64,000 nucleotides of DNA, taken from Euonymus europaeus. Its lineage: Eukaryota; Streptophyta; Magnoliopsida; Celastrales; Celastraceae. Shown in pieces: positions 49,587 to 63,410 of the stretch. The stretch spans positions 10,583,001 through 10,647,000 of the forward strand of contig OY756961.1 of assembly GCA_963580455.1 (NCBI GenBank), given 5' to 3'. The first letter of the stretch is position 1, and the number at the start of each line of letters is the position of its first letter. Under the pieces are notes generated by a model that made no database searches, was not told the DNA's origin, and saw only the letters and a program-made list of their open reading frames with translations. The translations under genes and the position numbers were made by a program.

Positions 49587-51192
49587 TTGGGATGATATTT
49601 TGCATATTTTTGTGGAGTTTTGAAAGTAAAACGTTGAGTTTCAATGCTTAAATACCACATTTTAGGTTTGAGTTGCCGAAATCCATGTTAATGAGCCAAT
49701 GCATAATTCAACACTTTGACATAGTCATTTTAAGTGTTTTCTAGTGGTTCAAGTTGGTTTGGTAGCTTAGAGATAGGAAATCCAAGTTTTGGGCATAATG
49801 GTTGAAGTTGTGGAAATGCTATCTCTTAAGCATTTGAGTTTTAATATGCCGAATTTTGTTCTATCAACCTAAAAATGGTTTTGACACTTGTTTAAGTATG
49901 TTTCAGTCATTTATGACTTGTTTGAATGATTTTTGTAGGCTTCGGATTGATCGGGATTGAATATGGAAGAAAATGCATAAAAGGAGCTGCAAAACTGAAG
50001 TTTACTGTCAACCGTCCGGACGCGTATCAGAAGCCGTCCGGACGGACAAAGAAGAAAGGCGGACAGTGGCATTTTCTGGCATATCCGTCCGGACGGTACT
50101 GTTCACCGTCCGGACGGTTGAAGAAGAAAGCCGGACAGTGCTGTTTTCAAGCATATCTGTCCGGACAGCACTGCGCAATAATTTTCGGGTCAACTTGTGA
50201 AGGTGCAAATGATCGAATTTGAAGACACTTTCTTCTACAAAGTTAAAGTAGACATCCAGATATTTCCAACGAGTGCTCATACGCATAAATCCATTGAGAA
50301 TTGAAGTCTGTGGAATTAGTACAAGATACTGCCTTGAACAGTTCCAATAATTTCGGGTTTTATGATTTTTACTCAATTCTTGAAGGGGCAAACTTGTCTA
50401 ATTACTTTATTTGACCAATGAGACTTATTTGTAATAGGTTAGGATGGTCTTTTAACATAGGTATGAGGGTTTTATGGGTTGGGAGACCCCATTCTTTGAA
50501 CAACACTCATTTTGGCCGAAAATACATATTCATTAGGGTTTTTGTTCTCTTACCTTGTTCTTCATCTTTGATTCTTGCTTGGGGTTCGAAAATCACATTC
50601 AAGAAGATTGCTAGGTGTTTTGGAGACCCAACCAACTAGAAGAAGAAGCTTTTTCCTCCTTGTAGAGCTTGAGAAGAGCCCAAGTTGGTTTAGCTTCAAC
50701 CTCTCTTTGTAGATTGGAAGGCCACTTTGCCTCAACATTCGATATTGGATTTGACTTCTAAACTCTCTTTGCTTATTGTTTTTGCATTTTATTTATCGCA
50801 TTTCGATTCATAGTTTTTAGTTCAATCTTCTTGTGTTTTGTTATTCCGATTTAGCTTCCGCTTTAACGATATATGCCATGTTTAGTTGTGTTGATTTTGA
50901 TTTCAATTTTCTGCAGTAGCTTAGTTTCCATTTCCATTTCATATATTGCATATTAGGGTTTAGTCCATCAATCACCCAAAGAGGAAAACCGAATCTAACC
51001 AATGGTTAGTATAATTTTGCCATCACTTGCATTGTGAATACCATATTTAATTAAGTAATTAGGTTAATAATCCATAGACCCAAGCCGAAACCAAAAGTCT
51101 TTGTGAGACGATTTGGGATTCACTCCTATTATTACTTTGACAATCCTACACTTGGGAAAGCGTTAATCCACTTACCTATTTTGGGCGAGTCA
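49584..51192 (+). repeat. 3' long terminal repeat (1609 bp)
   Basis: Gapless match to 40610-42218 with eight substitutions. It starts TAGTTGGGATG rather than TGATTGGGATG, so the canonical TG is present only in the 5' copy. It ends GGGCGAGTCA directly before AGCAA and the resumed satellite. It carries the same palindrome cluster and the same TATA-like stretch near 49975. Confidence 0.96.
50012..50168. promoter_or_regulatory. Cluster of GC-rich 12-bp palindromes in the 3' LTR
   Basis: This is the 3' LTR copy of the palindrome block: CCGTCCGGACGG at 50034-50045, 50085-50096 and 50106-50117, CTGTCCGGACAG at 50157-50168, and a partial site from 50012. All palindromes are unchanged from the 5' copy. 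The one substitution in the block (50153) falls between sites. Confidence 0.55.
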
Positions 51193-51197
51193 AGCAA
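51193..51197. repeat. Target site duplication, right copy (AGCAA)
   Basis: AGCAA directly follows the terminal CA of the 3' LTR and matches 40605-40609 exactly. It belongs to the satellite motif GAGCAACTTCGG, which continues from 51198. Confidence 0.95.
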
Positions 51198-52439
51198 CTT
51201 CGGACAATCAAAGTTGCTCGGTGTACACTTTTTATTGTTCTTCTATGTCAAATTTTATGAGTATAAGCTTCCTAGATTATTTCGATGGCAAAAGACCAAC
51301 ATTCTATGACAAATGGACAAAACCTTTAAAAGCTCGTCCATAGAGAGAGTTGAGAAACTTCGGACAATCAAAGTTGCTCGGTGGACACTTTTTATTGTTC
51401 TTTTATGTTAAATTTTACGAAAACGAGCTTCCAGGATTATTTCGATGCAAAAACACCAACTTTCTATGACAAATGGACAAAACCGTTAAAAGCTCCTCGA
51501 TAGAGAGAGTTGAGCAACTTCGGAACATCAAAGTTGTTCGGTGGACACTTTTTATTGTTCTTCTATGTCAAATTTTTTGAGTATAAGCTTTCTAAATTAT
51601 TTCGATGCCAAAATCTCAGGTTTCCATGAAAAATGGAGAAACCTGTTAAAAGCTCCATCATAGAGAGAGTTGACCAATTTTGGACCATCAAAGATGTGCG
51701 GTGTACACGTTTTACTGTTCTTCTATGTCAAATTTTATGAGTATAAGCATCCAATATTATTTCGATGCCAAAACAGCAACTTTCTATGACAGATGGACAA
51801 AACTATTAAAAGCTCCTCCATAGAGAGAGTTGAGCAACTTCGGACAATCAAAGTTGCTTGGTGTACACTTTATAATATTCTACTAAGTCAAATTTTACGA
51901 GTATAAGCTTCCAAGTCTATTTCGATGCCAAAACACCAACTTTTAATGACAAATGGACAAAACCGTTAAAAGCTCCTCCATAGAGAGAGTTGAGCAACTT
52001 TGGACTATCAAAGTTGCTCGGTGTACACTTTTTAATGTTTTTCTATGTCGAATTTTATGAGTATAAGCTTCCAAGATTATTTCGATGGCAAAAGACCAAC
52101 TTTCTATGACAAATGGACAAAACCTTTAAAAGCTCCTCCATGGAGAGAGTTGAGCAACTTCGGAACATCAAAGTTGCACAGTGTACACTTTTTATTATTC
52201 TTCTATGTCAAATATTATGAGTATAAGCTTCGTAGATTATTTCGATGCCAAAATCCCAGGTTTCTATGAAAAATGAAGAAAACCGTTAAAAGCTCCTTCA
52301 TAGAGAGAGTTGACCAATTTCGGACCATCAAAGATGCTCGGTGTATACGTTTTATTGTTCTTCTATGTGAAATTTTATGAGTATAAGCTTCCAAGATTAT
52401 TTCGATGCCAAAACACCAACATTCTATGACAAATGTACA

Positions 52440-55400
52440 AAACCGTTAAAAGCTCCTCCATAGAAAGAGTTGAGCAACTTCGGACAATCAAAATTGCTCG
52501 GTGTACACTTTTTATTGTTCTTCTATGTTAAATTTTACGAAAATGAGCTTCCAGGATTATTTCGATGCCAAAACACCAACTTTGTAGGACAAATGGACAA
52601 AACCTTTAAAAGCTCCTCCATAGAGAGAGTTGAGCAACTTCGGACTATCAAAGTTGCTCGGTGTAAACTTTTTAATGCTCTTCTATGTCAAATTTTATGA
52701 GTATAAGCTTCCTAGATTATTTCGATGCCAAAATCACAGGTTTCTATGACAAATGGAGAAAACTGTTAAAAGCTCCTTCATAGAGAGAGTTGACCAATTT
52801 CGGACCATCAAAAATGCTCGGTGTACACGTTTTATTGTTCTTCTATGTCAAATTTTAGGAGTATAAGCTTCCAAGATTATTTCGATGCCAAAACAGAAAC
52901 TTTCTATGATAAATGGACAAAACCGTTAAAAGCTTCTTCATAGAGAGAGTTGAGCAACTTCGGACAATCAAAGTTGCTCGGTGTACACTTTTTATTGTTC
53001 TTCTACTTCAAATTTTATGAGTGTAAGCTTCTTAGATTATTTCGATGCAAAAACACTAACTTTCTATGATAAATGGAAAAAACAGTTAAAAGCTCCTCCA
53101 TAGAGAGAGTTGAGCAACGTCGGACCATCAAAGTTGCTCGGTGTACACCTTTTATTGTTCTTCTATGTCAAATTTTACGAGTATAAGCTTCCTAGATTAT
53201 TTCTAGGAAAAAACACTAGCTTTCTATGATAAATGGACAAAGCCATTAAAAGCACATCTATAGAGAGAGTTGAGCAACTTCGGACAATTGAAGTTGCTCG
53301 GTGTACACTTTTTATTGCTTTTTTATGTCAAATTTTACGTGTATAGGCTTCCAAGATTATTTCGATGCCAAAACACCAACTTTCAATGACAAATGGACAA
53401 AACCGTTAAAAGTTCCTCCATAGAGAGAATTGAGAAACTTCGGACAATCAAAGTTGCTCGGTGTACACTTTTTATTGTTCTTTTATGTTAAATTTTACAA
53501 AAATGAGCTTCCAGAATTATTTCGATGCCAAAACACCAACTTTCAATGAAAAATGAAAAAACAGTTAAAAGCTCCTCTATAGAGAGAGTTGAGCAACGTC
53601 GGACCATCAAAGTTGCTCGGTGTACACTTTTTATTGTTCTTATATGTTAAATTTTACGAAAATGAGCTTCCAAGATTATTTCGATGCCAAAACACTAACT
53701 TTCTATGACAAATGGACAAAACCGTTAAAAGCTCCTCCATAGAGAGAGAGTTGAGCAACTTCGGATCATCAAAGTTGCTCGGTGTACACTTTTTATTGTT
53801 CTTCTATGTCAAATTTTATGAGTATAAGCTTCCTAGATTATTTCGATGGCAAAAGACCAACATTCTATGACAAATGGACAAAACCTTTAAAAGCTCCTCC
53901 ATAGAGAGAGTTGAGAAACTTCGGACAATCAAAGTTTCTCGGTGGACACTTTATATTGTTCTTTTATGTTAAATTTTACGAAAATGAGCTTCCAGGATTA
54001 TTTCGATGCAAAAACACCAACTTTCTATAACAAATGGACAAAACCGTTAAATGCTCCTCCATAGAGAGAGTTGAGCAACTTCGGAACATCAAAGTTGCTC
54101 GGTGGACACTTTTTACTGTTCTTCTATGTCAAATTTTATGAGTATAAGCTTCCTAGATTATTTCGATGCCAAAATCCCAGGTTTCTATGACAAATGGAGA
54201 AAACTGTTAAAAGCTCCTTCATAGAGAGAGTTGACCAATTTCGGACCATCAAAGATGCTCGGTGTACACGTTTTATTGTTCTTCTATGTCAAATTTTATA
54301 AGTATAAGCTTCCAAGATTATTTCGATGCCAAAACAGAAAGTTTCTATGATAAATGGACAAAACCGTTAAAAGCTCCTCCATAGAGAGAGTTGAGCAACT
54401 TCGGACAATCAAAGTTGCTTGGTGTACACTTTTTATTGTTCTTCTACTTCAAATTTTATGAGTGTAAGCTTCTTAGATTATTTCGATGCCAAAACAGCAA
54501 CTTTGTATGACAGATGGACAAAACTATTAAAAGCTCCTCCATAGAGAGAGTTGAGCAACTTCGGACAATCAAAGTTGCTCGGTGTACACTTTATAATGTT
54601 CTACTAAGTCAAATTTCACGAGTATAAGCTTCCAAGATTATTTCGATGCCAAAACACCAACTTTTAATGACAAATGGACAAAACCGTTAAAAGCTCCTCC
54701 ATAGAGAGAGTTGAGCAACTTCGGACAATCAAAATTGCTCAGTGTAAACCTTTTATTGTTCTTCTATGTCAAATTTTACGAAAATAAGCTTCAGGATTAT
54801 TTCGATGCCAAAACACCAACTTTCTATGACAAATGGACAAAACCGTTAAAAGTTCCTCCATAGAGAGAGTTGAGCAACTTCGGACAATCAAAATTGCTCG
54901 GTGTACACTTTTTATTGTTCTTCTATGTTAAATTTTACGAAAATGAGCTTCCAGGATTATTTCGATGCCAAAACACCAACTTTCTATGACAAATGGACAA
55001 AACCGTTAAAAGCTCCTCCATAGAGAGAGTTGAGCAACTTCGGACAATCAAAATTGCTCGGTGTACACTTTTTTTTGTTCTTCTATGTTAAATTTTACGA
55101 AACTGAGCTTCCAGGATTATTTCGATGCCAAAACACCAACTTTGTATGACAAATGGACAAAACCTTTAAAAGCTCCTCCATAGAGAGAGTTGAGTAACTT
55201 CGGACTATCAAAGTTGCTCGGTGTAAACTTTTTAATGTTCTTCTATGTCAAATTTTATGAGTATAAGCTTCCTAGATTATTTCGATGCCAAAATCCCAGG
55301 TTTCTATGACAAATGGAGAAAACTGTTAAAAGCTCCTTCATAGAGAGAGTTGACCAATTTCGGACCATCAAAAATGCTCGGTTTACACGTTTTATTGTTC

Positions 55401-56100
55401 TTCTATGTCAAATTTTAGGAGTATAAGCTTCCAAGATTATTTCGATGCCAAAACAGAAACTTTCTATGATAAATGGACAAAACCGTTAAAAGCTTCTCCA
55501 TAGAGAGAGTTGAGCAACTTCGGACAATCAAAGTTGCTCGGTGTACACTTTTTATTGTTCTTCTACTTCAAATTTTATGAGTGTAAGCTTCTTAGATTAT
55601 TTCGATGCAAAAACACTAACTTTCTATGATAAATGGAAAAAACAGTTAAAAGCTCCTCCATAGAGAGAGTTGAGCAACGTCGGACCATCAAAGTTGCTCG
55701 GTGTACACCTTTTATTGTTCTTCTATGTCAAATTTTACGAGTATAAGTTTCCTACATTATTTCGAGGAAAAAACACTAGCTTTCTATGATAAATGGACAA
55801 AGCCATTAAAAGCACATCTATAGAGAGAGTTGAGCAACTTCGGACAATCGAAGTTGCTCGGTGTACACTTTTTATTGCTTTTTATGTCAAATTTTACGTG
55901 AATAGGCTTCCAAGATTATTTCGATGCCAAAACACCAACTTTCAACGACAAATGGACAAAACCATTAAAAGCTCTTCCATAGAGAGAATTGAGAAACTTC
56001 GGACAATCAAAGTTGCTCGGTGTACACTTTTTATTGTTCTTTTATGTTAAATTTTACAAAAATGAGCTTCCAGGATTATTTTGATGCCAAAACACCAACT
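52440..56100. repeat. Long-range satellite duplication, 2560-bp offset
   Basis: The block 52440-53540 recurs at 55000-56100 with an offset of 2560 bp (16 x 160). Shared private markers are ACCATCAAAAATGCTCGG, AAATTTTAGGAGTATAAG, TTCTACTTCAAATTTTATG and AAAGCCATTAAAAGCACATC. The match is lost near 53541 and 56101. Confidence 0.85.
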
Positions 56101-57439
56101 TTCTATGACTAATGGACAAAACCGTTAAAAGCTCCGCCATAGAGAGAGTTGAGCAACTTCGTAACATCAAAGTTGCTCGGTGGACACTTTTTATTGTTCT
56201 TCTATGTCAAATTTTATGACTATAAGCTTCCTAGATTATTTCGATGGCAAAAGACCAACATCCTATGACAAATGGACAAAACCTTTAAAAGCTCCTCCAT
56301 AGAGAGAGTTGAGAAACTTCGGACAATCAAAGTTGCTCGGTGTACACTTTATATTGTTCTTTTATGTTAAATTTTACGAAAATGAGCTTCCAGGATTATT
56401 TCGATGCAAAAACACCAACTTTCTATAACAAATGGACAAAACCGTTAAAAGCCCCTCCATAGAGAGAGTTGAGCAACTTCGGAACATCAAAGTTGCTCGG
56501 TGGACACTTTTTACTATTCTTCTATGTCAAATTTTATGAGTATAGGCTTCCTAGATTATTTCGATGCTAAAATCCCAGGTTTCCATGAAAAATGGAGAAA
56601 CCAGTAAAAAGCTCCATCATAGAGAGAGTTGACCAATTTCGGACCATCAAAGATGCTCGATGTACACGTTTTATTGTTCTTCTATGTCAAATTTTATGAG
56701 TATAAGCTTCCAATATTATTTCGATGCCAAAACAGCAAATTTGTATGACAGATGGACAAAACTATTAAAAGCTCCTTCATAGAGAGAGTTGAGCAACTTC
56801 GGACAATGAAAGTTACTCGGTGTACACTCTATAATGTTCTACTAAGTCAAATTTTATGAGTATAAGCTTCCAAGATTATTTCGATGCCAAAACACCAACT
56901 TTTAATGATAAATGGACAAAACCGTTAAAAGCTCCTCCATAGAGAGAGTTGAGCAACTTCGGACAATCAAAATTGCTCGGTGTACACCTTTTATTGTTCT
57001 TCTATGTCAAATTTTACGAAAATAAGCTTCAGGATTATTTCGATGCCAAAACACCAACTTTCTATGACAAATGGACAAAACCGTTAAAAGCTCCTCCATA
57101 GAGAGAGTTGAGCAACTTCGGACAATCAAAATTGCTCGGTGTACACCTTTTATTGTTCTTCTATGTCAAATTTTACGAAAATAAGCTTCAGGATTATTTC
57201 GATGCCAAAACACCAACTTTCTATGACAAATGGACAAAACCGTTAAAAGCTCCTCCATAGAGAGAGTTGAGCAACTTCGGACAATCAAAATTGCTCGGTG
57301 TACACTTTTTATTGTTCTTCTATTTTAAATTTTACGAAAATGAGCTTCCAGGATTATTTCGATGCCAAAACACCAACTTTCTATGACAAATGGACAAAAC
57401 CTTTAAAAGCTCCTCCATAGAGAGAGTTGAGCAACTTCG

Positions 57440-60400
57440 GACTAACAAAGTTGCTCGGTGTACACTTTTTAATGTTCTTCTATGTCAAATTTTATGAGTA
57501 TAAGCTTCCTAGATTCTTTCGATGGCAAAATCCCAGGTTTCTATGACAAATGGAGAAAACTGTTAAAAGCTCCTTCACAGAAAGACTTGACCAATTTCGG
57601 ACCATCAAAGATGCTCGATGTACACGTTTTATTGTTCTTCTATGTCAAATTTTATGAGTATAAGCTTCCAAGATTATTTCGATGCCAAAACAGAAACTTT
57701 CAATGATAAATGGACAAAACCGTTAAAAGCTCCTCCATAGAGAGAGTTGAGCAACTTCGGACAATCAAAGTTGCTCGGTGTACACTTTTTATTGTTCTTC
57801 TACTTCAAATTTTATGAGTGTAAGCTTCTTAGATTATTTCGATACAAAAACACCAACTTTCTATGACAAATGGAAAAAACAGTTAAAAGCTCCTCAATAG
57901 AGAGAGTTGAGCAACGTCGGACCATCAAAGTTGCTCGGTGTACACCTTTTATTGTTCTTCTATGTCAAATTTGACGAGTATAAGCTTCCTAGATTATTTC
58001 GAGGAAAAAACACTAACTTTCTATGATAAATCGACAAAGCCATTAAAAGCACGAATATAGAGAGAGTTGAGCAACTTCGGACAATCGAAGTTGCTCGGTG
58101 TACACTTTTTATTGCTTTTTTATGTCAAATTTTACGTGTATGGGCTTCCAAGATTATTTTGATGCTAAAACACCAACTTTCAATGACAAATGGACAAAAC
58201 CGTTAAAAACTCCTCCATAGAGAGAGTTGAGCAACTTCGGAACATTAAAGTTGCTCGGTGGACACTTTTTATTGTTCTTCTATGTCAAATTTTTTGAAAA
58301 TGAGCTTCCAGAATTATTTCGATGCCAAAACACCAACTTTCAATGACAAATGGAAAAAACAGTTAAAAGCTCCTCCATAGAGAGAGTTGAGCAACGTCGG
58401 ACCATCAAAGTTGCTCGGTGTACACCTTTTATTGTTCTTCTATGTTAAATTTTACGAAAATGAGCTTTCAGGATTATTTCGATGCCAAAACACCAACTTT
58501 CTATGACAAATGGACAAAACCGTTAAAAGCTCCTCCATAGAGAGAGTTGAGCAACTTCGGAACATCAAAGTTGCTCGGTGGACACTTTTTATTGTTCTTC
58601 TATGTCAAATTTTATGAGTATAAGCTTCCTAGATTATTTTGATGGCAAAAGGCCAACATTCTATGACAAATGGACAAAACCTTTAAAAGCTCCTGCATAG
58701 AGAGAGTTGAGAAACTTCGGACAATCAAAGTTGCTCGGTGGACACTTTATATTGTTCTTTTATGTTAAATTTTACGAAAATGAGCTTCCAGGATTATTTC
58801 GATGCAAAAACACCAACTTTCTATAACAAATGGACAAAACCGTTAAATGCTCCTCCATAGAGAGAGTTGAGCAACTTCGGACAATCAAAATTGCTCGGTG
58901 TACACTTTTTATTGTTCTTCTATGTGAAATTTTACGAAAATGAGCTTCCAGGATTATTTCGATGCCAAAACACCAACTTTCTATGACAAATGGACAAAAC
59001 CGTTAAAAGCTCCTCCATAGAGAGAGTTGAGCAACTTAAGGCAATCAAAATTGCTCGGTGGACACTTTATAATGTTCTACTAAGTAGAATTTTACGAGTA
59101 TAAGCTTCCAAGATTATTTCGATGCCAAAACACCAACTTTTAATGACACATGGACAAAACCGTTAAAAGCTCCTCCATAGAGAGAGTTGAGCAACTTCGG
59201 ACAATCAAAATTGCTCGGTGTACACCTTTTATTGTTCTTCTATGTCAAATTTTACGAAAATAAGCTTCAGGATTATTTCGATGCCAAAACACCAACTTTC
59301 TACGACAAGTGGACAAAACCGTTAAAAGCTCCTCCATAGAGAGAGTTGAGCAACTTCGGACAATCAAAATTGCTCGGTGTACACTTTTTATTGTTCTTCT
59401 ATGTGAAATTTTACGAAAATGAGCTTCCAGGATTATTTCGATGCCAAAACACCAACTTTCTATGACAAATGGACAAAACCGTTAAAAGCTCCTCCATAGA
59501 GAGAGTTGAGCAACTTAAGGCAATCAAAATTGCTCGGTGTACACCTTTTATTGTTCTTCTATGTCAAATTTTACGAAAATAAGCTTCAGGATTATTTCGA
59601 TGCCAAAACATCAACTTTCTATGACAAGTGGACAAAACCGTTAAAAGCTCCTCCATAGAGAGAGTTAAGCAACTTCGGACAATCAAAATTGCTTGGTGTA
59701 CACTTTTTTTTGTTCTTCTATGTTAAATTTTACGAAAATGAGCTTCCAGGATTATTTCGATGCAAAACACCAACTTTCTATGACAAATGGACAAACCCGT
59801 TAAAAGCTCCTCCATAGAGAGAGTTCAGCAACTTCGGACAATCAAAATTGCTCGGTGTACACTTTTTATTGTTCTTCTATGTTAAATTTTACGAAAATTA
59901 GCTTCCAGGATTATTTCGATGCAAAAACACCAACTTTCTATAACAAATGGACAAAACCGTTAAAAGCTCCTCCATAGAGAGAGTTGAGCAACTTCAGAAC
60001 ATCAAAGTTGCTCGGTGGACACTTTTTACTGTTCTTCTATGTCAAATTTTATGAGTATAAGCTTCCTAGATTATTTCGATGCTAAAATCCCAGGTTTCCA
60101 TGAAAATTGGAGAAACCTGTAAAAAGCTCCATCATAGAGAGAGTTGACCAATTTCGGACCATCAAAGATGCTCGGTGTACACGTTTTATTGTTTTTCTAT
60201 GTCAAATTTTATGAGTATAAGCTTCAAATATTATTTCGATGCCAAAACACCAACTTTTAATGACAAATGGAAAAAACCGTTAAAAGCTCCTCCATAGAGA
60301 GAGTTGAGCAACTTCGGACAATCAAAATTGCTCGGTGTACACTTTTTATTGTTCTTCTATGTGAAATTTTACGAAAATGAGCTTCCAGGATTATTTCGAT

Positions 60401-62420
60401 GCCAAAACACCAAATTTCTATGACAAATGGACAAAACCGTTAAAAGCTCCGCCGTAGAGAGAGTTGAGCAACTTCGGAACGTCAAAGTTGCTCGGTGGAC
60501 ACTTTTTATTGTTCTTCCATGTCAAATTTTTTGAGTATAAGCTTCCTAGATTATTTCGATGGCAAAAGACCAACATTCTATGACAAATGGACAAAACCTT
60601 TAAAAGCTCCTCCATAGAGAGAGTTGAGAAACTTCGGACAATCAAAGTTGCTCGGTGGACACTTTTTATTGTTCTTCTATGTGAAATTTTACGAAAATGA
60701 GCTTCCAGGATTATTTCGATGCAAAAACACCAACTTTCTATGACAAATGGACAAAATCGTTAAAAGCTCCCCTATATAGAGAGTTGAGCAACTTCGGAAC
60801 ATCAAAGTTGCTCGGTGGACACTTTTTATTGTTCTTCTATGTCAAATTTTATGAGTATAAGCTTCCTAGATTATTTCGATGCCAAAATCCCTGGTTTCTA
60901 TGACAAATGGAGAAAACTGTTAAAAGCTCCTTCATAGAAAGACTTGACCAATTTCGGACCATCAAAGATGCTCGGTGTACACGTTTTATTGTTCTTCCAT
61001 GTCAAATTTTATGAGTATAAGCTTCCAAGATTATTTCGATGCCAAAACAGAAACTTTCAATGATAAATGGACAAAACTGTTAAAAGCTCCTCCATAGAGA
61101 GAGTTGAACAACTTCGGACAATCAAAGTTGCTCGGTGTACACTTTTTACTGTTCTTCTACTTCAAATTTTATGAGTGTAAGCTTCTTAGATTATTTCGAT
61201 GCAAAAACACCAACTTTCTATGACAAATGGAAAAAACAGTTAAAAGCTCCTCCATAGAGAGAGTTGAGCAACGTCGGACCATCAAAGTTGCTCGATGTAC
61301 ACCTTTTATTGTTCTTCTATGTCAAATTTTACGAGTATAAGCTTCCTAGATTATTTCGAGGAAAAAACACTAACTTTCTATGATAAATCGACAAAGCCAT
61401 TAAAAGCACGAATATAGAGAGAGTTGGGCAACTTTGGACAATCGAAGTTGCTCGGTGTACACTTTTTATTGCTTTTTTATGTCAAATTTTACGTGTATAG
61501 GCTTCCAAGATTATTTCGATGCCAAAACACCAACTTTCAATGACAAATGGACAAAACCGTTAAAAACTCCTCCATAGAGAGAGTTGAGCAACTTCGGAAC
61601 ATCAAAGTTGCTCGGTGGACACTTTTTATTGTTCTTCTATGTCAAATTTTATGAAAATGAGCTTCCAGAATTATTTCGATGCCAAAATACCAACTTTCAA
61701 TGACAAATGGAAAAAGCAGTTAAAAGCTCCTCCATAGAGAGAGTTGAGCAACGTCGGACCATCAAATTTGCTCGGTGTACACTTTCTATTGTTCTTCTAT
61801 GTTAAATTTTACGAAAATGAGCTTCCAGGATTATTTCGATGCCCAAACACCAACTTTCTATGACAAATGGACAAAACCGTTAAAAGCTCCTCCATAGAGG
61901 GAGTTGAACAACTTCGGAACATCAAAGTTGCTCGGTGGACACTTTTTATTGTTCTTCTATGTCAAATTTTATGAGTATAAGCTTCCTAGATTATTTCTAT
62001 GGCAAAAGACCAACATTCTATGACAAATGGACAAAACCTTTAAAAGCTCCTCCATTGAGAGTGTTGAGAAACTTCGGACAATCAAAGTTGCTCGGTGGAC
62101 ACTTTATATTGTTCTTTTATGTTAAATTTTACGAAAATGAGCTTCCAGGATTATTTCGATGCAAAAACACCAACTTTCTATAACAAATGGACAAAACCGT
62201 TAAAAGCTCCTCCATAGAGAGAGTTGAGCAACTTCGGACAATCAAAATTGCTCGGTGTACACTTTTTATTGTTCTTCTATGTGAAATTTTACGAAAATGA
62301 GCTTCCAGGATTATTTCGATGCCAAAACACCAAATTTCTATGACAAATGGACAAAACCGTTAAAAGCTCCTCCATAGAGAGAGTTGAGCAACTTCGGACA
62401 ATCAAAATTGCTCGGTGGAC
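57440..62420. repeat. Long-range satellite duplication, 3360-bp offset
   Basis: The block 57440-59060 recurs at 60800-62420 with an offset of 3360 bp (21 x 160). Markers include TCGACAAAGCCATTAAAAGC followed by ACGAATATAG at about 58049 and 61409, and the CTTCTACTTCAAATTTTATG monomer at about 57797 and 61157. The AGGAAAAAACACTA monomer also occurs 2240 bp earlier (about 55764), linking this block to the 2560-bp duplication. Confidence 0.85.
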
Positions 62421-63410
62421 ACTTTTTACTGTTCTTCTATGTCAAATTTTATGAGTATAAGCTTCCTAGATTATTTCGATGCTAAAATCTCAGGTTTCCG
62501 TGAAAAATGGAGAAACCTGTAAAAAGCTCCATCATAGAGAGAGTTGACCAATTTCAGACCATCAAAGATGCTCGGTGTACACGTTTTATTGTTCTTCTAT
62601 GTCAAATTTTATGAGTATAAGCTTCCAATATTATTTCGATGCCAAAACAGCAACTTTCTATGACAGATGGACAAAACTATTAAAAGCTCCTCCATAGAGA
62701 GAGTTGAGCAATTTCGGACAATCAAAATTTCTCGGTGTACACCTTTTATTGTTCTTCTATGTCAAATTTTACGAAAATGAGCTTCCAGGATTATTTCGAT
62801 GCAAAAACACCAACTTTCTATAACAAATGGACAAAACCGTTAAAAGCTCCTCCATAGAGAGAGTTGAGCAACTTCGGACAATCAAAATTGCTCGGTGTAC
62901 ACTTTTTATTGTTCTTCTATGTGAAATTTTACGAAAATGAGCTTCCAGGATTATTTCGATGCCAAAACACCAAATTTCTATGACAAATGGACAAAACCGT
63001 TAAAAGCTCCTCCATAGAGAGAGTTGAGCAACTTCGGACAATCAAAATTGCTCGGTGGACACTTTTTACTGTTCTTCTATGTCAAATGTTATGAGTATAA
63101 GCTTCCTAGATTATTTCGATGCTAAAATCTCATGTTTCCGTGAAAAATGGAGAAACCTGTAAAAAGCTCCATCATAGAGAGAGTTGACCAATTTCAGACC
63201 ATCAAAGATGCTCGGTGTACACGTTTTATTGTTCTTCTATGTCAAATTTTATGAGTATAAGCTTCCAATATTATTTCGATGCCAAAACAGCAACTTTCTA
63301 TGACAGATGGACAAAACTATTAAAAGCTCCTCCATAGAGAGAGTTGAGCAATTTCGGACAATCAAAATTGCTCGGTGTACACCTTTTATTGTTCTTCTAT
63401 GTCAAATTTT
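62150..63410. repeat. Tandem duplication of a 640-bp four-monomer block
   Basis: The four monomers from 62150 recur at 62790 (offset 640 bp), including the uncommon GGTTTCCGTGAAAAATGG/TGTTTCCGTGAAAAATGG and AATTTCAGACCATCAAAG. The copies differ at few positions, so this is a recent local duplication. Confidence 0.85.

Larger units (their letters stand above)
40610..51192 (+). mobile_element. Full-length Athila-lineage Ty3/Gypsy LTR retrotransposon, defective
   Basis: This is a complete 10583-bp element on the + strand: 1609-bp LTR, tRNA-Asp primer-binding site, gag, protease, reverse transcriptase, RNase H, integrase, a 1.6-kb tail without an envelope-like frame, and a second 1609-bp LTR. 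AGCAA target duplications flank it. The order of integrase after RNase H places it in Ty3/Gypsy. The Gag-Pol sequence, for example the NIPLLDAIQQIPSYAKFLKD motif and RT motifs WRMCIDYRKLN and FMDDFSVFG, is characteristic of the plant Athila lineage, as is the primer-binding site. The integrase ends in a GPY-type motif and I see no chromodomain. Three in-frame stops make it non-autonomous. The LTRs differ at eight of 1609 sites (0.5%), so the insertion is recent. Confidence 0.96.
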
